Assembly (NCBI RefSeq): GCF_036711975.1
Contig: NC_091967.1
Location: forward strand, 23,746,001 to 23,810,000
DNA: 64,000 nt
Direction: 5' to 3'
From: Onthophagus taurus
Lineage: Eukaryota > Arthropoda > Insecta > Coleoptera > Scarabaeidae
The position numbers and the translations under genes were made by a program. Of this stretch, positions 62,641-64,000 are shown one piece after another. The stretch's first letter is position 1; each line of letters opens with the position of its first letter. A model generated the notes under the pieces. It was not told the DNA's origin and ran no database searches. It saw only the letters and a program-made list of their open reading frames with translations.

Positions 62641-63835
62641 TGATCATTTTATTTTAAATAAAATTAGTGAATATCAAGAATTCATCTATATACATTTAAA
62701 ATTTTTAATTCTGAATGTTGAATCAGCAATAAAAAAGATTAATTGGGTCATTTACAAAACATAACGACGCTTTGGAACGTATGCGTTCTATTTTAGTGTT
62801 ATGTGATAAATTTAGGAGGATCCCTCTAAATTTTCCGAGTTATTATTTTTGGCAATCAACTCCGAGGAGGTGTGTCTAGGTCGCTGACACTTATAATAAC
62901 ATATGTGCCAGTTAAGAGAGCGTTCGTGACCTTCCAAAATCACTTTCGTTTGAATAATACCTACTTAATATTTTTGCGTGGTTACAAAAACTATTTTTAA
63001 GTGTTTTGTATTTTTATCAATAAAACTAAAATTCCAACAAATTTAATTCTAATAAATTAAAATAAATTTTTCAAATTCGATTAAAAAAACATTAAATGTC
63101 ATTAATTTTTTTTAAAATTATTATTTAGAATTTTTAATCGTGTAAATTGGTTGAATATAGCGATGCCGTTAAATTACTCACCCAGTATTCTACTCAATGC
63201 TTAATTGATTGATAAATACTTGGCAAAAATCCAATGCATCTTGGCACAGTGTCATAGAACCATATAAGGATAGATAGGACTAAAAAAAAACGAACGTTAA
63301 ATTTCTTTTAACGATTCGAAAGCGATCGATAATCGTTTGACATGATCGTGTGTTCCAAATTACACGCGGAGTCCTCAATCTTTCTTTATACCGTTTATTT
63401 TTAGCAACTGTTTGAAATTCTTAGAAGAGTTTTTAGCTCTTATTTTTACCATACTCAGCATTGGTCCAAATGAAATCCAAATTTAGAACAACATGCTCTC
63501 CACGTTGTTAGTACAATAGAAATAGATATAAATGTAATAATTAATTCCATTAATAAAAGTTTCGCAATAAATTATATCATGTTCTCTTTTATGCGTAACC
63601 ACATAAATGGAGTGAAATTCATGGGTTAAATTAAACAATCCTTAATTTATTGTATATCCAAGCAAATAAAGAAACCTAAAATGAATCACCACGGTGTCGA
63701 AATGAACACATTTATTTAATTTTTTAAATCAATTATGTAAGCTCTAAGATTTTTTGGTAAACTAATTTAAAATCCTAAGAAATCCTGTTTAAAAATAATC
63801 TTAAAATAAATAAATAAATGTTTTCGTAGAGTGTG
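62641..63835. other. AT-rich sequence, no feature recognised
   Basis: No ORF of interest, TIR or tandem array seen. Confidence 0.5.
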
Positions 63836-64000
63836 TGTTGCCCTGGGAAAGGCATCGTCAAGTGCTGCCTTATTTGGACGAGTTGGAAGAGTTCTGGCTC
63901 CCTACCATAATGCTCTCCATACATGGGCCATCGATACTATGAATAGCCAGCCGTAGGAATAATATAAAAAGAGTGATCGGCCCACACGGGGACGCACTGC
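63836..64000 (+). other. GC-richer edge segment with short coding-like frame
   Basis: The plus-strand frame CVALGKASSSAALFGRVGRV LAPYHNALHTWAIDTMNSQP stands out from the AT-rich flank and resembles LINE-type coding sequence, but it is cut by a stop and the window edge. Not assigned. Confidence 0.25.

Overview
The window is AT-rich, intron-containing animal DNA, almost certainly from an insect. The evidence is 53-63 bp GT-AG introns, a Mahogunin-type E3 ligase gene, and a repeat load typical of insects: DUF4817-type mariners, Jockey/CR1-type LINEs with (ATT)n or (TAAA)n tails, Penelope-like elements (PLEs), hAT, piggyBac-like and Tc1 elements. A beetle is plausible but not proven. No bacterial operon, CRISPR array, rRNA or tRNA gene was seen.

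Four host genes can be assembled with consistent splice phases. (1) An AIG1/IMAP-like GTPase on the minus strand (exons 18107-17356, 12592-11975, 11913-11700; 527 aa). (2) Gene A on the plus strand (exons 24599-25172, 31456-31924, 31979-32459; 507 aa). (3) Gene B on the minus strand (exons 38907-38370, 38314-37846, 37792-37339; 486 aa). B is an inverted-duplicate paralogue of A; I do not recognise the family. (4) A MGRN1/RNF157-type RING E3 ubiquitin ligase on the plus strand, nine exons from 41861 to 56307.

Most of the rest is mobile DNA, much of it nested, and several nests can be read base by base. At 1331-5180 a MITE holds a LINE that holds a hAT element. At 5700-10345 one LINE is split by an LTR and by a second hAT. 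In the GTPase gene, intron 1 (4.8 kb) holds BEL/Pao, Harbinger-like, LINE, MITE, satellite and ribozyme-bearing sequences. In gene A, intron 1 is 6,283 bp against 55 bp in gene B; the excess is a Penelope-like element that itself took in mariners and an 884-bp fold-back. In MGRN1, intron 5 is 8,660 bp but about 47 bp once a mariner is removed; that mariner carries a hAT derivative, a near-complete LINE, an 884-bp TIR element and a palindromic PLE remnant. At 57593-62640 a Penelope-like element is split by a MITE and a LINE.

Tandem arrays are also abundant: a 357-363 bp satellite inside a hAT-like carrier (14609-16861, 43177-44021), a 162-bp satellite in 488-bp trimers (22010-23990), a 155-180 bp family in two places (33310-33740, 39600-40640), and short minisatellites at 13480-13800, 19490-19815 and 20080-20800. 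The main novelty candidates are the unknown A/B gene pair with its natural before-and-after intron, the satellite-carrying hAT family, and the inverted Penelope ends with hammerhead-like ribozyme motifs.
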